DNA from: Rhodospirillales bacterium
GTDB lineage: Bacteria > Pseudomonadota > Gammaproteobacteria > Burkholderiales > Burkholderiaceae_D
Length of the DNA stretch: 64,000 bases
Assembly (NCBI GenBank): GCA_903970305.1
Contig: CAJCID010000266.1
Location: 1 to 64,000 of the forward strand
Direction: 5' to 3'
Part shown: positions 8,268-17,653 of the stretch, in pieces
Position numbering within the stretch: the first letter of the stretch is position 1
Layout: the number at the start of each line of letters is the position of its first letter
Translations under genes and position numbers: made by a program
Notes under the pieces: model-generated
The model's input: only the letters and a program-made list of their open reading frames with translations
The model's database searches: none
What the model was told of the DNA's origin: nothing

Positions 8268-8867
8268 TTAGCGGTCGTCCCGGGGCTCGGCGTGCCCCTC
8301 TTCAGAGTCGGCTGCCTCGGCTGCGTCGGCTTCGCTGCGCTTTTTGCCAGGGTGCGCATGACTCAGATAGAGTGCAACTGCAAGAAGTGCCACGCCACCT
8401 GCGAGATAGACCAGATCCAAAGGCTCGCGCACCGACACCGCAAGGCCCTGCTCGAGTACGGCTACGGCCAGGACGATCAAGACCACCTTGCCCAGGCTTG
8501 CCTTGAGATCGTCCAGGCTTTGGATGTCCAGAATGCGCCGCGCGCCAGGCGTGCTATGGGCGATGTCGAGCTTGCTGACAAAAAGCTCGTAGAGCCCGAA
8601 GGCGAAGATCAGAATTGCCGCGGCGAACAGGTAACCGTCGACGATCTTGACGATGTCTGAAACGATCGCCTCGGCGATCAGCTTGCTCCCCTCGCCCTCG
8701 CCATCCCAGAACAGTAGCCGCCAGGCGTTGGTGACGAGCCTTGCGACCGCGCGGCTCGTGACGACGAACAACGCAATCGAAGTGATGAGGCTACCCACCA
8801 CGCCCAGCATGACGAGGTAGCGCATCTTCCAGAGAAGCGCTTCGAAGAGCTTCATGAGCGAACTCAA
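8268..8867 (-). CDS. UPF0114 (YqhA) family membrane protein
   Basis: An inner-membrane protein of 199 residues with about four membrane segments. It follows the YqhA layout: an N-terminal FEALLWKMRYLVMLGVVGSLI, a second segment around VKIVDGYLFAAAILIFAFGLYELFVSKLD, the conserved LDIQSLDDLKASLGKVVLIVLAV block, and a last hydrophobic helix. The C-terminus is a charged Glu/Asp-rich tail. AGGAGG lies 5 nt upstream of a TTG at 8867, making TTG the likely start; an ATG sits at 8855. Family function is unknown. It lies 60 bp downstream of the serine hydrolase gene and is probably in its operon. Confidence 0.85.
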   Translation of the reverse strand: MSSLMKLFEALLWKMRYLVMLGVVGSLITSIALFVVTSRAVARLVTNAWRLLFWDGEGEGSKLIAEAIVSDIVKIVDGYLFAAAILIFAFGLYELFVSKLDIAHSTPGARRILDIQSLDDLKASLGKVVLIVLAVAVLEQGLAVSVREPLDLVYLAGGVALLAVALYLSHAHPGKKRSEADAAEAADSEEGHAEPRDDR

Positions 8868-8927
8868 GCGTTCCTCCTCCTGCCAGGTGGCCCCGAGCGG
8901 GGCCGCGATTGTGCGCTGTGCACCGCG

Positions 8928-10178
8928 CTAGCCCAACAGATGTTCGGCCATGGCCTCGTACATCGGTAAGAGCGTCGGATCGAGATAGATGTTGGCCGCG
9001 AGATGGTGTGACCCGAAGCGCGCCACCACCATCTCGGCCTTTGGATCGATCCAGATGGCCTGGCCGTGCACGCCGCGCGCCGTGAAGGCGCCGTGGGCAT
9101 TGTGGGTCACCCACCACATGTTGCGGTACGAGGCGCGCGGCAGATTGTGCGAATAGATCTTGGCGCGCGCGAAGTGTCCCGCATCGGCGCCCCGTTCGAT
9201 GTCGTCGACCACCGTGTGCGGCAGGATCTGGCGGCCGTTGAAGGTCCCCTTTTGCCGGATCATCTCGCCAAAGCGCGCGAGGTCCCGCAGCGTCGCGGAA
9301 AGGCCGCTGCCGCCGAGCTCGGTCCCGGCCCGATCCACCGAGAGGTAAGCATCATGCTCAGCACCGAGCTTCTGCCAGATCCGCTCCGAGAGGAGCTGGG
9401 CGAGCGAAACACCGCTGACGCGTCGTAATATCCAGCCAAGCACTTCGGTATTGACGGTCCGGTAGGCGAAGGCCTCGCCGTGCGCGCCAAGCTTGGGAAC
9501 GTGTCGCAGGTAGTCGCATAGGGTGTGCGGCCCGGCAAAGCCAGGCGGTGCTGGAATTGCGCCTGCCGCGCGCAGCATGTCATAGACACCCGCGCCAGGA
9601 TCGGTATAGTCCTCGGAACAATCCACGCCAACCGTCATGTCCATCACCTGACGCACGCTCGCATCCCCCCAGGCCGAACGGGCGAGTTCAGGTACGTAAT
9701 GCGTGACCGGTGCGGCCGTGTCGAGCAGGCGCTCGTCGGCCAGAAGCGCCGCGAGCGTCCCGACAAGGGATTTCGTCACCGAAAAGGCGATGTGCGCACG
9801 GTGCTCGCCACCGGCTCCGAAATAACGCTCGTAGACAATTGCGCCACGGTGCAGAACGACGACCCCATCGGTGTAGCCGAGCTCCAGGGCATCTTGCCAG
9901 GTCACACGGCGCCCGTCGCGTAGCGTCACCGTCAGTGCGTCCAGATCGGTCTGTTCATTGCGGGGGAAGACTGCGAGCGGTCCCGCCCCACGCTGCACCT
10001 CGACGGTCGGGCCGAACTGGCGCATGTGGGAATAGGACCAGCGCGTCTGCGGAAAGCGCAGAAAACTGCCATCTTCATAGAGGATCGTCTTGTCCGGCGG
10101 TGGCGGCGAGCCCTGCATCCACCCCATGCGTACGGGGTCCGAGTGAGCGGCGTCGGGATAGCTCTGAGTCGGTTCCAT
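8928..10178 (-). CDS. Serine hydrolase, class C beta-lactamase / 6-aminohexanoate-dimer hydrolase type
   Basis: A 416-residue penicillin-recognising-fold hydrolase. The nucleophile motif is SVTK (Ser133, Lys136) in AFSVTKSLVG. The Tyr-containing second motif lies near FAYRTVNTEVLGW (Tyr239, Asn243). The GGSGLSATLRDLARFGEM block is typical of esterase or nylon-oligomer hydrolase relatives (NylB-like) rather than true AmpC enzymes. No signal peptide is visible, which also argues against a periplasmic beta-lactamase. The ATG at 10178 has GGGAG upstream. It sits 66 bp after the membrane-protein gene, in a leftward run beginning with the M1 peptidase. Natural substrate unknown; amide or ester hydrolysis expected. 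Confidence 0.82.
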   Translation of the reverse strand: MEPTQSYPDAAHSDPVRMGWMQGSPPPPDKTILYEDGSFLRFPQTRWSYSHMRQFGPTVEVQRGAGPLAVFPRNEQTDLDALTVTLRDGRRVTWQDALELGYTDGVVVLHRGAIVYERYFGAGGEHRAHIAFSVTKSLVGTLAALLADERLLDTAAPVTHYVPELARSAWGDASVRQVMDMTVGVDCSEDYTDPGAGVYDMLRAAGAIPAPPGFAGPHTLCDYLRHVPKLGAHGEAFAYRTVNTEVLGWILRRVSGVSLAQLLSERIWQKLGAEHDAYLSVDRAGTELGGSGLSATLRDLARFGEMIRQKGTFNGRQILPHTVVDDIERGADAGHFARAKIYSHNLPRASYRNMWWVTHNAHGAFTARGVHGQAIWIDPKAEMVVARFGSHHLAANIYLDPTLLPMYEAMAEHLLG

Positions 10179-10244
10179 GGCGGCGGTGTGCTCCCGGGGC
10201 AGGTTACGGTGGCCGGGTGGGCGCTTGGCCCCCCTATGCAACGC

Positions 10245-11156
10245 TTAGTGCAGAGTTCGCCCCCGTGCCTCAGAGAGCGCCAGTTGCTGGCGTGCAATCT
10301 GCACGAGGACCATGAGACGGGCGATGCGCATCCAGATGAGACTGGCGGCGATCAGCTCGGCCAGGACGAAAGCGACCAGAAATCCGGGCAGCGCCGCATG
10401 CGGCAGGTTGATGCGCGCAAGTCCCAGAAGGCCGACCAAGCCCAGGCCCAGCAGGGTGACCACGGCATAGGTCCCGATCGAGGCCAACGGCCGCGCCATC
10501 ACGAGCCGCACGCCGCGCCACCAGGCTCGGATGGCCGAGCGGCGAGCGGTATCGAGCACGAACTGAGCGCGGCCGGCCTCAAGCGTCAGTTGCACCAGTC
10601 CGAGCAAGAGCGCAAACCCGATCCAGGCGGCGATCCTTTGCATCACGATCCCGGAGGAGACGATCGCCTCCTCATCGCGTTGACCAATCCAGTTGGTCAC
10701 CGTTGCGAAAAGTGCGATGACGAGGCCGAACGGAACAATCGACCAGAGGGACATGCGCAGCACGCGGCCGTACTCGGCCACTCCCCCAGACAGGAGCGCA
10801 ACGAAGCCCAAGGTGCGGTCCATGCGGATCCAGGTGACGACGACGCCGGTCAAAAGCGGACTGAGCAGCACCGTCAGCAACACGGCGAGGAGCCCCGTAC
10901 CGCCGACGAAAGGGATCGCCACGAAGCCGCGCGCCAGAAGATCAATCATCGCATCGACATTCAACTGCCTGGCCCACTCGATCGCGTAGATCGAATGATC
11001 GAGTTCGCGTGCGAAAAAACGCCCCATGGGCAGCGTCACCACGGCCGTGGGGACAAGGATCAGGACGAGCCAGACGAGCACGATACGCCACTGGGCGACG
11101 GCCCGGCCGACGGTGGCAAGAAGTCCGCCGTCAGATTTCGGATGGTGAGCAATCAT
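10245..11156 (-). CDS. Polytopic membrane protein of unknown function
   Basis: A 303-residue protein with about six hydrophobic segments: IVLVWLVLILVPTAVVTL, FVGGTGLLAVLLTVLLSPLLTGVVV, LWSIVPFGLVIALFATV, IAAWIGFALLLGLVQLTL, IGTYAVVTLLGLGLVGLLG and PGFLVAFVLAELIAASLIW. No family motif is recognised. Its ATG overlaps the stop of the M1 peptidase by 4 bp (ATGA), so the two are very likely translationally coupled. The protein may form a membrane partner for the anchored peptidase; that is inference from coupling only. Confidence 0.75.
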   Translation of the reverse strand: MIAHHPKSDGGLLATVGRAVAQWRIVLVWLVLILVPTAVVTLPMGRFFARELDHSIYAIEWARQLNVDAMIDLLARGFVAIPFVGGTGLLAVLLTVLLSPLLTGVVVTWIRMDRTLGFVALLSGGVAEYGRVLRMSLWSIVPFGLVIALFATVTNWIGQRDEEAIVSSGIVMQRIAAWIGFALLLGLVQLTLEAGRAQFVLDTARRSAIRAWWRGVRLVMARPLASIGTYAVVTLLGLGLVGLLGLARINLPHAALPGFLVAFVLAELIAASLIWMRIARLMVLVQIARQQLALSEARGRTLH

Positions 11157-13483
11157 AGGGTCGCGACCAAGGTGAGAAGGTTCTGCAGGAAAGCCGCGAG
11201 ATCGGAACTCCAGCGCCGCGATGCGGGTCCACCGAGGATGCCCGCAGCAAACTTGCGCAGGGCTCCGGCCACGCCCTGCCCCCCGGTCCCAACGGCATCG
11301 ACGGTCAGGCTGTTGTTGTTCCGATTGGCGTCCAGGAAGTGCGCGCGCTCGGGATCGAGTTCGGCCGAGACCGCCTTGACCGGCTTGACCCAGGAGAAGC
11401 GCCGCCAGAGCAGGTCGTCGTCCCAGACCACGGTCTCCCTGGTGCCATCGGCAAAGGCCACCACGAGCGTCTCGGGCACGGGCGCGCCGTAGCGCCTGAC
11501 CGTGACGATGGTGCGAAACGGATAGGGGCCGTGAACGGTATCGTTCGGATGATCTTTGTGCCAGGTTTTTTCAGTTTCGGCCGCGGTCTTCTCGATCGAC
11601 TCCTCGGTATCTTCCACCCACTTGCCTTCGACAAAGCGCGTTCCCGACAAGGGCTGTTCGGGCTTGCTCACAATACCTGTCACGGCGTCGTCGACCTTCT
11701 TGGCCGCATAAACTTCGAGGGCAAAGGAATCCTCGACGAGCTTGCGCTGACCCGTTCCTTCGGCAAGCGCCGCCTCCAGGTCCGCAACGCTCGGATGGCG
11801 GAACTTCCAGCGCGCATAGTAGAGCTTCATGCCCCGCTCCAAAGCCGCGTGGCCGACCTGCGCTTCGAGATCGTGCATGGTCGTGGCGGTACGCGAATAG
11901 GTCGTAAGGTAGCTGGCCGAGGACAGCCTATCCCAGCTGTTGGCGCCCACGGGATCGGCCGGCAGGTAGAGCTCGGCCGTCACATGCTCGAACTCGAAGC
12001 CGGGCAGGTGGGGATCAATGCCCAGCTTCTTGGCAAAGGCCGTGGTCAAATGAACATCCTCGCCGCGCGCTCCCATCATGCGCTGATCCCAGTACTCGTT
12101 CATGCCCTCATCGAGCACGGGCTCCTCGAACTCGTTGGAGGCGAGAATCCCATAGAAATAGCCATGGCCGAACTCGTGGATCGTGGTGAAATCGATGTCC
12201 TGCCGCGCGAAGGTATCAGGCTCGACCTCCTTCGTATGGGTGACCGTGAAGAAGGTCGGATACTCCATGCCCCCGGCCTCATCGGCGTTGTAGGGCACGA
12301 TCACGGCCGTGACCGTCTTATAGGGATAGGGTCCTAGGGTTTCTGAGAAGTAGGCGAGCGAATCGAGGGTTGCCTTGAGCACCGGTTGGGCGTCCATCTC
12401 ATATTCGGGCGGATAGATCACGAGAACCTTGACCTCGGGACTACCCGGCCCGCGATAGACCGCTTCGAGGGGCTTGGCGCTGCGGCTGTCGGCCGTCCAG
12501 GCGAACTCATGTACGTCGTTCTGTACGAAGTGGTGGGTGACAAGACCCGCCTTCTCCACGGGCGCATCGACCTCTTCGCCGGTTGCGCCCACGGTCATGC
12601 CCTGTGGCACCGTGAGGCGCATGTCGAAGCTGCCGAAGTCGGCATAGAACTCGCTGTTCAAGTGAAACTCGTGGACATTCCAGCGCACTGCCGTTGCGCC
12701 ACGCTCGCCGGGCAATTCCAGCACTCCGATTTTCGGGAACCACTGGCCCACGAGGTGGAAGGTGCCGAAATATCCGGTGCGCGATACGACACGCGGCAGC
12801 TGATCAAAAAAGTTGAATTCGAGCGTGGTGCTGGCGCCTGCCGGGACCGCAGTGGGCAGGTCGACGCGCACCACGGTGTGATCGGTCTCGGGGCCGCCGT
12901 CGGGATGGACGAACATGAACGGTGCGTTCTGGCCGCCCTGACTCGAAGAGCGCAGCTCGATGTGACCCCATTGCCCATCCTTCGTCTCCAGCCCCGAGCG
13001 AGAGGCGAATCCGGGTAGCCGGTCTTCGGTGAAATAGGTGCTGCCGTTGCCCTCGAAGGCGTTCAGATAGAGGTGCAGATAGACCGACTTCACCGCTTGC
13101 TTGCTGCGGTTCCGCCAGGTGAGCTCCTCGTGGCCCAGGACGGTGTGCAGGACCGGGTCGAGAGTGGCCTCGATCCGATAGCTCACCACCCGGTCCGACA
13201 GTGTCGGCTCCGATCCCGTGCGGGCACCCCCCCAGGCATCAGGCGCACTGGGTACCGTCACCGCCTGGGCACGCGCCGAGGCAAGAGGGATGTCCGCTAC
13301 CGCAGCCGCCACCGCCGTATCCGGGGCGGCTGCCACGGTACTCGCCGCGCGCGCCGTGGTGTTTGCCGCAACCCACGCAAATGCCGCCGTCGAACACCCG
13401 AGGATAAGGAGAACCGTGACCGAACGGCTGATCCATCTGGCAATCTTTCCCCGCGTCCAAGCCCTGCCCCTCGACTGCCCCAT
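11153..13483 (-). CDS. M1 family zinc metallopeptidase, membrane-anchored
   Basis: A 776-residue gluzincin aminopeptidase-like protein. An N-terminal hydrophobic segment (VTVLLILGCSTAAFAWVAA) reads as a signal anchor or signal peptide, so the catalytic domain faces the periplasm. A beta-rich N-domain precedes the zinc site HEFGH (His436, Glu437, His440) with the third ligand Glu459 in LDEGMNEY, exactly 18 residues later as in M1. The exopeptidase GAMEN motif is replaced by GGMEY (404-408), so specificity may differ from classical aminopeptidase N. The start at 13483 follows GGGAAGG; the frame is open to 13654. Translationally coupled to the membrane protein downstream. Confidence 0.88.
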   Translation of the reverse strand: MGQSRGRAWTRGKIARWISRSVTVLLILGCSTAAFAWVAANTTARAASTVAAAPDTAVAAAVADIPLASARAQAVTVPSAPDAWGGARTGSEPTLSDRVVSYRIEATLDPVLHTVLGHEELTWRNRSKQAVKSVYLHLYLNAFEGNGSTYFTEDRLPGFASRSGLETKDGQWGHIELRSSSQGGQNAPFMFVHPDGGPETDHTVVRVDLPTAVPAGASTTLEFNFFDQLPRVVSRTGYFGTFHLVGQWFPKIGVLELPGERGATAVRWNVHEFHLNSEFYADFGSFDMRLTVPQGMTVGATGEEVDAPVEKAGLVTHHFVQNDVHEFAWTADSRSAKPLEAVYRGPGSPEVKVLVIYPPEYEMDAQPVLKATLDSLAYFSETLGPYPYKTVTAVIVPYNADEAGGMEYPTFFTVTHTKEVEPDTFARQDIDFTTIHEFGHGYFYGILASNEFEEPVLDEGMNEYWDQRMMGARGEDVHLTTAFAKKLGIDPHLPGFEFEHVTAELYLPADPVGANSWDRLSSASYLTTYSRTATTMHDLEAQVGHAALERGMKLYYARWKFRHPSVADLEAALAEGTGQRKLVEDSFALEVYAAKKVDDAVTGIVSKPEQPLSGTRFVEGKWVEDTEESIEKTAAETEKTWHKDHPNDTVHGPYPFRTIVTVRRYGAPVPETLVVAFADGTRETVVWDDDLLWRRFSWVKPVKAVSAELDPERAHFLDANRNNNSLTVDAVGTGGQGVAGALRKFAAGILGGPASRRWSSDLAAFLQNLLTLVATL

Positions 13484-13812
13484 CGCATACCTTCCCAAAA
13501 AATAAGTCACAGACGTCCTGCGATAGGAACCCCATTCGAGGGTCGTATCGAACCCGCTCCCTACGGGAAGATGGGGCCCGGCTGTCCTGGTCTGCGCGCC
13601 AGGCAGCGGCGCGGGTGGCAGTCCTGCCCCGACCCCGGTGGAGCGATCGCCCAAGGGCTCTCACTGACCGACCGGGAATGAGCTGGTCCACTGGGGCACT
13701 CGGACCGGTCCCAAAGGCGATCCTAAGTCCGCGGCGCACACGACGCTCTTCCGGATTATAAGCGAGTCCGGGGCTTCGTCAGGCAACCCGAAGGAGGAGG
13801 GCGGCCCTCCTC
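13484..13812. other. Intergenic region between the M1 and M19 peptidase genes
   Basis: About 330 bp separate the M19 stop from the M1 start. The left part must hold the leftward M1 promoter and a GGGAAGG ribosome-binding site. The right end holds the terminator hairpin of the M19 gene. No gene with a convincing coding pattern is visible. Confidence 0.5.
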
Positions 13813-13814
13813 CT
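13792..13814 (-). terminator. Perfect hairpin overlapping the M19 gene stop
   Basis: AGGAGGAGGGC (13792-13802) and GCCCTCCTCCT (13804-13814) form an 11-bp perfect inverted repeat around one base. It overlaps the TAG stop of the leftward M19 gene and continues into its 3' flank. The tiny loop means the centre pairs must open, but the stem is very GC-rich. It is the likely end of the PLD-M19 transcript. Confidence 0.55.
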
Positions 13815-14961
13815 AGGCCGCCATCGAGGCGTCAAATACCCTGGCATAGTTGCCGCCGATGATCTGGCCGATCTCAGCGGAGGTGAAGCCGCGCGCGAGC
13901 AATTCCGAGACGAGCGCGGGCAGATCTTGATAGGAGCCGAACACCGATGGTCCGGTCAGACCGAGCATGTCCGTACCGAGGCCGACATGGTCGATTCCGA
14001 CGACGTCCGCGAGCGCCGCGATGCCCCCTGCCAAAGCCATCATGGTCGGAAAGCGCGACGCCGGAGGCCACACGCCGATGACCCCGCCGGTGCCGGCGAC
14101 GACACGCGCATGCTCGGGACTGATCAGACGCGAATAGGTCCTAGGGACGGCCGCCAGCGAGGTATGCGAGAGGACGAGCGGCTTGACGCTGACTTCCGCG
14201 GCCCGCTTGACCAGTTCGAGGGGGCCATGGGCCACGTCGACGACGACGCCGCGTTCGTTGCAGCGGCGCACGAGCGCCTCGCCAAATGGGGTCAGGCCGT
14301 CATGAACGAGAGGCACGGTCTGGATATCGCCGATCTCGCTGACCCGGTAGTGGGTCAGCTGCAGGTGACGCAGTCCGAAGGTCTCGTAGTATTCGTCGAG
14401 CCGGTCGATACGCCCTTCGAGGAAGTCCGCTCCCTCGCAGGCGAGGATGACCGCGGGCCCTGCCGATCGGGCCTTCTCGAGGGACGGGCGATCGACCACC
14501 TGGAGGAGCCGCTCCTGGGCGATGAGTTCAAGCGCCCTCGGGAAGGACCTTTGCGACCAGGCATAGAGTTCGCCCGCTCCAGGCTCCCGCACCGCGCTGA
14601 TGGTGCGATCCGCGTTCACGCGCGTGACGGGCGTGTCGCCTACAACGGCAAGACAAATGACGTTCATGCCCCCTTCGCGCATCGGCTCACGCACCGGCTC
14701 GAAAGGTCTCTCGAAATTGCCCGACCTTCCTGGAATGACCCGGCCGGCGTGGCTGTGCAGATCGATGGACAGGCCAGCCCGAAGGATCGAGCGCACGCGC
14801 TCGTCCAGGTTCGGGTCCTCCAAGGCTGAGATCTTCTCTGCCACACAGCCCGCCAAGGCAAAGGCCCCGGCCCCGAGGAGCAGGCGCCGGCGCAGCGTGG
14901 AGACGCGCGAGCCGGCGTTCCGGGCTTCGCGCGCCTTGCGATCGATCGTTTCTTGATCCAT
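13813..14961 (-). CDS. M19 (renal dipeptidase-type) lipoprotein
   Basis: A 382-residue amidohydrolase-fold dipeptidase. The N-terminus has RRRLLLGAGAFALAGC: twin or triple arginine plus a lipobox ending at Cys39, suggesting Tat-exported lipoprotein. SIDLHSHAG (His69, His71) is the first metal-ligand strand. CEGADFLEG supplies the bridging Glu region. VDVAHGP and LSHTSLAAVPRTYSRLISPE supply later histidines. IDHVGLGTDMLG is the C-terminal acidic strand (usual HVGIGSDFDG). M19 enzymes cleave dipeptides, including D-amino-acid dipeptides. It lies 4 bp downstream of the PLD-type lipoprotein, so both belong to one envelope operon. Confidence 0.87.
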   Translation of the reverse strand: MDQETIDRKAREARNAGSRVSTLRRRLLLGAGAFALAGCVAEKISALEDPNLDERVRSILRAGLSIDLHSHAGRVIPGRSGNFERPFEPVREPMREGGMNVICLAVVGDTPVTRVNADRTISAVREPGAGELYAWSQRSFPRALELIAQERLLQVVDRPSLEKARSAGPAVILACEGADFLEGRIDRLDEYYETFGLRHLQLTHYRVSEIGDIQTVPLVHDGLTPFGEALVRRCNERGVVVDVAHGPLELVKRAAEVSVKPLVLSHTSLAAVPRTYSRLISPEHARVVAGTGGVIGVWPPASRFPTMMALAGGIAALADVVGIDHVGLGTDMLGLTGPSVFGSYQDLPALVSELLARGFTSAEIGQIIGGNYARVFDASMAA

Positions 14962-14965
14962 AACC

Positions 14966-16513
14966 CTAGAGCAGACTCTCGGGCACCATCCAAGAGAGGA
15001 TCAGCGCCTTGGTGCGGCGCCACCAGGTGGTCTCAGGATCCACGTCGTAGATGAACTCGCCCTCGTCGGTCTCGGCGACCCATTGGACTTGACCGGCCGG
15101 TGAGAGTCGTAGGTGGTAGAGGCTCTTTTCGTCCATCAGGCCGTTCACCTCCTCGGTCAGTGCGGGACTATAGATCAGCATGCCCAGTTCGGTGTTGTGG
15201 CGCGCCGAGCGCGGATCCAGGTTCATCGATCCCATGTAGAGGATCTTCCCGTCGATCGTGACCACCTTGGCGTGGAGACTGCCCAACGACGCCCCGAAGT
15301 TGCCGAGCCGGCGGCGCTTCCTGGTCAGCATGGGACTGAGTTCGCGCAACTCGACTCCTGCCTCGAGCATCGGTTTGCGATATTGCGCGTAACCCGCCTC
15401 GGCAGCCGGGGCGTCGGTCGAGGCCAGCGAATTGGTCAGCACCGTGACGAGGCCGCCCCGATCGTGCCCGGCTTTCATCATCGCAAGCCCGCTCTCGCCT
15501 GGCACGAAGTAGGGCGACGTGATACGCACCTCCTTTACGGCCGCATTCATCATGTGGAGCACGTGGTCGATGACGGTTCCCTCGAGCGAATCCTCGCGCG
15601 TGCCCGAGGCCTTGTCGACCGGGTCCGCGAAAGCCTCGGCTCGGGCCAGTTTCAAGGAGTGGAGATGACCCAGGGTCAGCTCCTCGGGAAGATGACCCCA
15701 GACATCATAGGGGGGCGGCAGCTCTTCCCGTGGAGGGCCCTGGGCCTCACCAGCGCTGCGATCGAAGTCCGCGCGCACCCGCGCCGGATCCGCGGGCTGC
15801 TCGACAATCGCGGCCAGGGGGTAGACATAACTGCTGTTCCAATAGACATCGAAGATCGACTCGAGATCGCTAACGAGGGGGCCAGCGATGAATAGATCCA
15901 GATCGACGAAGTTGCTCTCTGCCGAATACATGAAGTACTCGTCGGCGACATTGCGCCCACCCGCGACTGCCATCGCATTGTCGGCAATGAAGAGCTTGTT
16001 GTGCATGCGGTGATTGACGCGCGAGGAATCGCTCGCGGCCAGAAGAAGGCGCCCGAGAAAGCTCGAGCGCCCTTCAACGAAGGGATTGAAGAGTCGGATC
16101 TCGATATTCGGGTAGGTCGACAGACCATAGAGCGCTTCGTCCTCGCCCGTCGTGTAGAGATCGTCGATCAGGATGCGCACGCGCACACCTCGCTGTGCGG
16201 CATCGCGCAGTTCGCGCATCAAGGAGAGTCCGGTGGGATCGGCCTGGAAAACGTAGTACTGCACGTCCAGGGTGCTCTCGGCCCTCCTCGCAAGCTCAAG
16301 GCGGGTGGCGAACGCAACCGAGGAGACGGGCAGGAGCGCAAAGCCCGATTCGGGACCGGGCGGAACCACCTCGTCGACCATTGCGTTGAGCGCGTGGCTC
16401 GGATCGGCAGGCAAGGCATGGCTGGGCATGCGCCCAGCGTCCTCCGGCAGGCCCGCGCAAGCGGCGAGAACAAGGAGTGCGGCCAAGACCAGCATGCGCG
16501 CCAATGCATCCAT
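14966..16513 (-). CDS. Phospholipase D-like lipoprotein (cardiolipin synthase-type)
   Basis: A 515-residue PLD-superfamily protein. The signal MDALARMLVLAALLVLAAC is a lipoprotein lipobox (Cys19). Two HKD motifs are visible: HRMHNKLFIAD (His171, Lys173, Asp178) and SLHAKVVTIDG (His414, Lys416, Asp421), each followed by the usual Gly-Ser/Gly-Arg-Asn element (VAGGRNVAD, YMGSMNLDPRS). This is the layout of bacterial PLD-like or ClsC-type phosphatidyl-transfer enzymes. An outer-envelope lipoprotein form is less usual. The start at 16513 is chosen for the signal; the frame continues open to 16759. It is first in an operon with the M19 lipoprotein. Confidence 0.85.
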   Translation of the reverse strand: MDALARMLVLAALLVLAACAGLPEDAGRMPSHALPADPSHALNAMVDEVVPPGPESGFALLPVSSVAFATRLELARRAESTLDVQYYVFQADPTGLSLMRELRDAAQRGVRVRILIDDLYTTGEDEALYGLSTYPNIEIRLFNPFVEGRSSFLGRLLLAASDSSRVNHRMHNKLFIADNAMAVAGGRNVADEYFMYSAESNFVDLDLFIAGPLVSDLESIFDVYWNSSYVYPLAAIVEQPADPARVRADFDRSAGEAQGPPREELPPPYDVWGHLPEELTLGHLHSLKLARAEAFADPVDKASGTREDSLEGTVIDHVLHMMNAAVKEVRITSPYFVPGESGLAMMKAGHDRGGLVTVLTNSLASTDAPAAEAGYAQYRKPMLEAGVELRELSPMLTRKRRRLGNFGASLGSLHAKVVTIDGKILYMGSMNLDPRSARHNTELGMLIYSPALTEEVNGLMDEKSLYHLRLSPAGQVQWVAETDEGEFIYDVDPETTWWRRTKALILSWMVPESLL

Positions 16514-17083
16514 GCTTCGGCCATACCAGGGACCATCGGCGTGCATGGGATGACTAAGCGGCCTGTTCTGGACTCGCGGCGCGACCCCGAGCGGCGCCCG
16601 CGTTGACAGCACCCGATGCGCGGTGGCCGGCATGGCGTGGGCCGCGCCGATCATACGGCGATCGAGTCCCGCACTGCCCTGGCGGCAACCGTTAGACCGA
16701 TGTCGAGAGCGGGCATCTTCTCCCACCACCTTCTTTGGTCCATATCCTCTGTGGAACATCGTAAATCCAGGAGCTTGGTTCTTTGTTGACCCTTCAGGGC
16801 GATTCCATTACTGTAACTCCAAGCCTGAAGATGAGCGCGCCTCTGACGCGACATCTGCACGCGTCACGCGAGAGGCTGGAGGGCACGCCGCGCCCGGCCC
16901 GTCCTCATCACCGGCTGAACTCGAGAGGCACTGGAGCATGCCGGGCGACTTGCGAACTCGTCGATATCGATGGAGTCGTCGATCACGCCCTTCTACAGTG
17001 CCGTGCCCACGAGGTATTGCTGGTAACGTTGGATTACATCGCAGAAGACCCACTCCCCCCGACCCACTTTCCCTGGAGGATCT
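16514..17083. other. Divergent intergenic region, about 570 bp
   Basis: It separates the leftward PLD gene from the rightward VOC gene. It contains a sigma-70-like promoter for the VOC gene at 16786-16814, leaving a 5' leader of roughly 260 nt. Small open frames exist in the leader (for example from 16783) but run through the VOC start in another frame and lack family similarity. No riboswitch class is recognised. Confidence 0.4.
16786..16814 (+). promoter_or_regulatory. Sigma-70-like promoter upstream of the VOC gene
   Basis: TTGACC at 16786-16791 and TACTGT at 16809-16814 are separated by exactly 17 bp. The region is locally AT-richer than its surroundings. Transcription would start near 16822, giving a long untranslated leader before the gene at 17084. 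Confidence 0.5.
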
Positions 17084-17470
17084 ATGAAACGAGTCACCGG
17101 CATTGGCGGCATTTTCTTCAAGGCCAAAGACGCTAAGGCGCTACAAGCTTGGTACAAGCAGCATCTCGGAATCGACGTTCAAGATTGGGGGGGCGCAGCA
17201 TTCACGTGGGCCGACGGTGATGGCAAGCCGGTTGCCGGAACAACCGTGTGGTCGATTGGTTCGGCGCAAAGCGACCAATTTGCGCCCAGCAGCGCCCCGT
17301 TCATGATCAACTACCGCGTCGAAGATCTCCACTCGTTGGTCAAGGTCTTGCGCGAAGAAGGCTGCAACGTCCTCGAGAAGATCGACGAATCCGAGTATGG
17401 AAAGTTTGCCTGGGTCATCGATCCGGAAGGAAACAAGGTGGAGCTCTGGCAACCGCCTGAGGGCCAATGA
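17084..17470 (+). CDS. VOC (glyoxalase/bleomycin resistance) family protein
   Basis: A 128-residue vicinal-oxygen-chelate fold protein. It begins VTGIGGIFFKAKDAKALQAWYKQHLGID, the standard first beta-alpha module. The second half has YRVEDLHSLVKVLREEGCNVLEKIDESEYGKFAWVIDPEGNKVELWQP, ending in the metal-ligand Glu of the KVELWQ strand. GGAGG lies 6 nt upstream of the ATG. Proteins with this exact layout are usually annotated as glyoxalase-like; neither the metal nor the substrate can be told. It has no operon partner. Confidence 0.87.
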   Translation: MKRVTGIGGIFFKAKDAKALQAWYKQHLGIDVQDWGGAAFTWADGDGKPVAGTTVWSIGSAQSDQFAPSSAPFMINYRVEDLHSLVKVLREEGCNVLEKIDESEYGKFAWVIDPEGNKVELWQPPEGQ

Positions 17471-17653
17471 CGAGTGCCCCGGGCGCGCCTTCTGAGTCAT
17501 TGGCCTCACCTCTGAGCGGATCTGGTTGCGGCAGACCTGCTCTGAGCGACTTCTGAGCAACTTGGAAGGGGCCCTGAAAAGCCCCCGAGCAAGTAAGCCT
17601 CGAGGGGAGCGCGCGCGGCAACGAAGACGGGCATCAATACAGGCGGTGTCACT

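Noticed and set aside
10026-11492. 488-codon open frame on the plus strand
   Set aside because: Antisense across the serine hydrolase, membrane protein and M1 peptidase; no motif.
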